IMG/VR virus record: IMGVR_UViG_3300035663_000990 | Span: 1-29,774 of that record | Source of the DNA: a virus | Length of the DNA stretch: 29,774 nucleotides | Strand: one strand, 5' to 3' | Shown: positions 29,122-29,774 of the stretch, piece after piece | Layout of the letters: the number at the start of each line of letters is the position of its first letter | Position numbering within the stretch: position 1 is the first letter of the stretch | The notes under the pieces: model-generated | The model's input: the letters and a program-made list of their open reading frames with translations, nothing else | The model's database searches: none | Told to the model about the DNA's origin: nothing | Position numbers and translations under genes: made by a program

Positions 29122-29543
29122 GCCGCGACCTCCACCTGCTTGAGCACCGTCCGCACGACGCTCTGCTCCCAGGCGCCCAAGGTGACGCTCCCGTCGGCCG
29201 CCGGCAGGCAGTTCGCGATGGTCCGCAGCGCCACCGCCGCCGCTTTCAAGGCGCCCATGCTGTCCTTGCCGGGCTCCACGTCGCCGACGGGCAGGCTGGG
29301 CGCGTTCACCAGGTCGGCCGCCTCGAGGCGCGCCGCCCGCGTGATGAGCTCGTTGCGGTAGTAGTTCGGCACCAGGGCCAGCAGCCGCTCCGTCGGGTTC
29401 TCGTCCCCGGCGTACATCGTCGTGATGGCGACCAGCGCCAGGACATCGGCCAGCGGGACCACAACCACCTGGGTCGTGGGCACGCCGTCCTTCATGCCGC
29501 GGACGATGGTGCGGCGGTAGATGCTGCTCTCAAACGTGAACAT
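29118..29543 (-). CDS. Hypothetical protein, early operon
   Basis: 141 residues from ATG at 29543, with AGGAGG 8 bases upstream. It starts MFTFESSIYRRTIVRGMKDG and has a hydrophobic middle (TTQVVVVPLADVLALVAITT) that is probably a buried strand-helix pair rather than a membrane span. The C-terminus is helical (AWEQSVVRTVLKQVEVAA). No family recognised. Its ribosome site lies in the end of the upstream gene. Confidence 0.55.
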   Translation of the reverse strand: MFTFESSIYRRTIVRGMKDGVPTTQVVVVPLADVLALVAITTMYAGDENPTERLLALVPNYYRNELITRAARLEAADLVNAPSLPVGDVEPGKDSMGALKAAAVALRTIANCLPAADGSVTLGAWEQSVVRTVLKQVEVAA

Positions 29544-29546
29544 GGC

Positions 29547-29747
29547 TTAGACCTCCTGCTCGGCGGCGTCCAGGATTGCCTTGGCCGCCTTGGTGATTCC
29601 AAACGTGCGACCAGCCCGCCGGAACGTCCGCAGCTGGCGCTTGCGCGCCGGGCCCAGGACTTCGACGGTGCGGTCGGCCAGGGGAACGTCCAGGACCCGG
29701 ACGCCACCCTCCGTGATGGCGACGATGTGCCGGAGCTTGGTGCCCAC
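29547..29747 (-). CDS. Small hypothetical protein at the window edge (possibly 5' truncated)
   Basis: 66 residues from GTG at 29747, with GAGGG four bases upstream. The frame stays open to the end of the window (nine more codons, RWAHGLEGQ), so a start beyond the edge is possible. The sequence is basic in the middle (GPARKRQLRTFRRAGRTFGI) and ends TKAAKAILDAAEQEV, suggesting a small DNA- or protein-binding domain. No family recognised. It ends 3 bases before the next start. Confidence 0.5.
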   Translation of the reverse strand: MGTKLRHIVAITEGGVRVLDVPLADRTVEVLGPARKRQLRTFRRAGRTFGITKAAKAILDAAEQEV

Positions 29748-29774
29748 CTGGCCCTCGAGCCCGTGGGCCCAGCG

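Noticed and set aside
1-29774. CRISPR arrays, tRNA or rRNA genes, insertion sequences, integrase
   Set aside because: No regularly spaced repeats, cloverleaf-like segments, transposase or integrase motifs were seen on either strand. Weak tRNA-like folds cannot be excluded without a covariance search.

Overview
This window is a contiguous piece of a tailed bacteriophage or prophage genome with a very high GC content by eye. The host is probably a Gram-negative bacterium with GC-rich DNA, because the lysis cassette includes an Rz/Rz1 spanin pair, which only makes sense with an outer membrane. The P22 gp10-like nozzle protein, the adaptor-like protein and the block of ejection-type proteins suggest a podovirus-like virion. 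Capsid, portal and terminase genes are not visible and probably lie upstream of base 1. There are no tRNA or rRNA genes, CRISPR arrays, insertion sequences or integrase.

Plus strand, 1-3378: a sugar/modification cassette. It holds the 3' part of a TPR plus heptosyltransferase-like protein, a small SAM-dependent methyltransferase and two GT-A-like glycosyltransferases with DxD motifs, all coupled by ATGA/GTGA overlaps. A tiny Lys/Gly-rich reading frame with a near-perfect Shine-Dalgarno sequence sits out of frame in the 3' end of the last gene and is followed by a GC-rich hairpin.

Plus strand, 3480-11853: the tail and ejection module. In order it contains an adaptor-like protein, a TIGR03790-like protein (unexpected in a tail operon), two tandem paralogous fiber-like proteins, a P22 gp10-like nozzle protein, a small hypothetical protein, a GNAT-like protein, and three low-complexity or coiled-coil proteins of the ejection/internal virion type.

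Plus strand, 11854-22458: one gene of 10.6 kb encoding a 3534-residue polyvalent protein. I can read a RelA/SpoT-like nucleotidyltransferase domain, a DdrB-like ParB domain, a zincin-like HEAIGH segment, a RadC/JAB domain with HNHPSG, a degenerate second RadC-like domain, three ADP-ribosyltransferase-like modules and a long C-terminal region with a membrane-like segment. Such proteins are thought to enter the cell with phage DNA and act against the host or its defences. This is the most interesting object in the window.

Plus strand, 22464-24223: the lysis module, with an XhlA-like coiled-coil/membrane protein, a holin candidate, Rz with Rz1 nested inside it, an M15-type peptidase endolysin and a small membrane protein.

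The late strand meets the minus-strand operon at about 24.2 kb. An 18-bp palindrome there differs by one base from a Pseudomonas-type parS site. The minus-strand operon (29747 down to 24147) starts with eight small unrecognised genes. It continues with a YqaJ/lambda-Exo-like nuclease, a Bet-type annealing protein, a membrane-anchored unknown, a NUMOD3-plus-HTH mini-protein and a DUF3268 zinc-finger protein. Nuclease and annealing protein form a phage recombination pair. Coding is almost gapless: no stretch over 300 bases lacks a gene.
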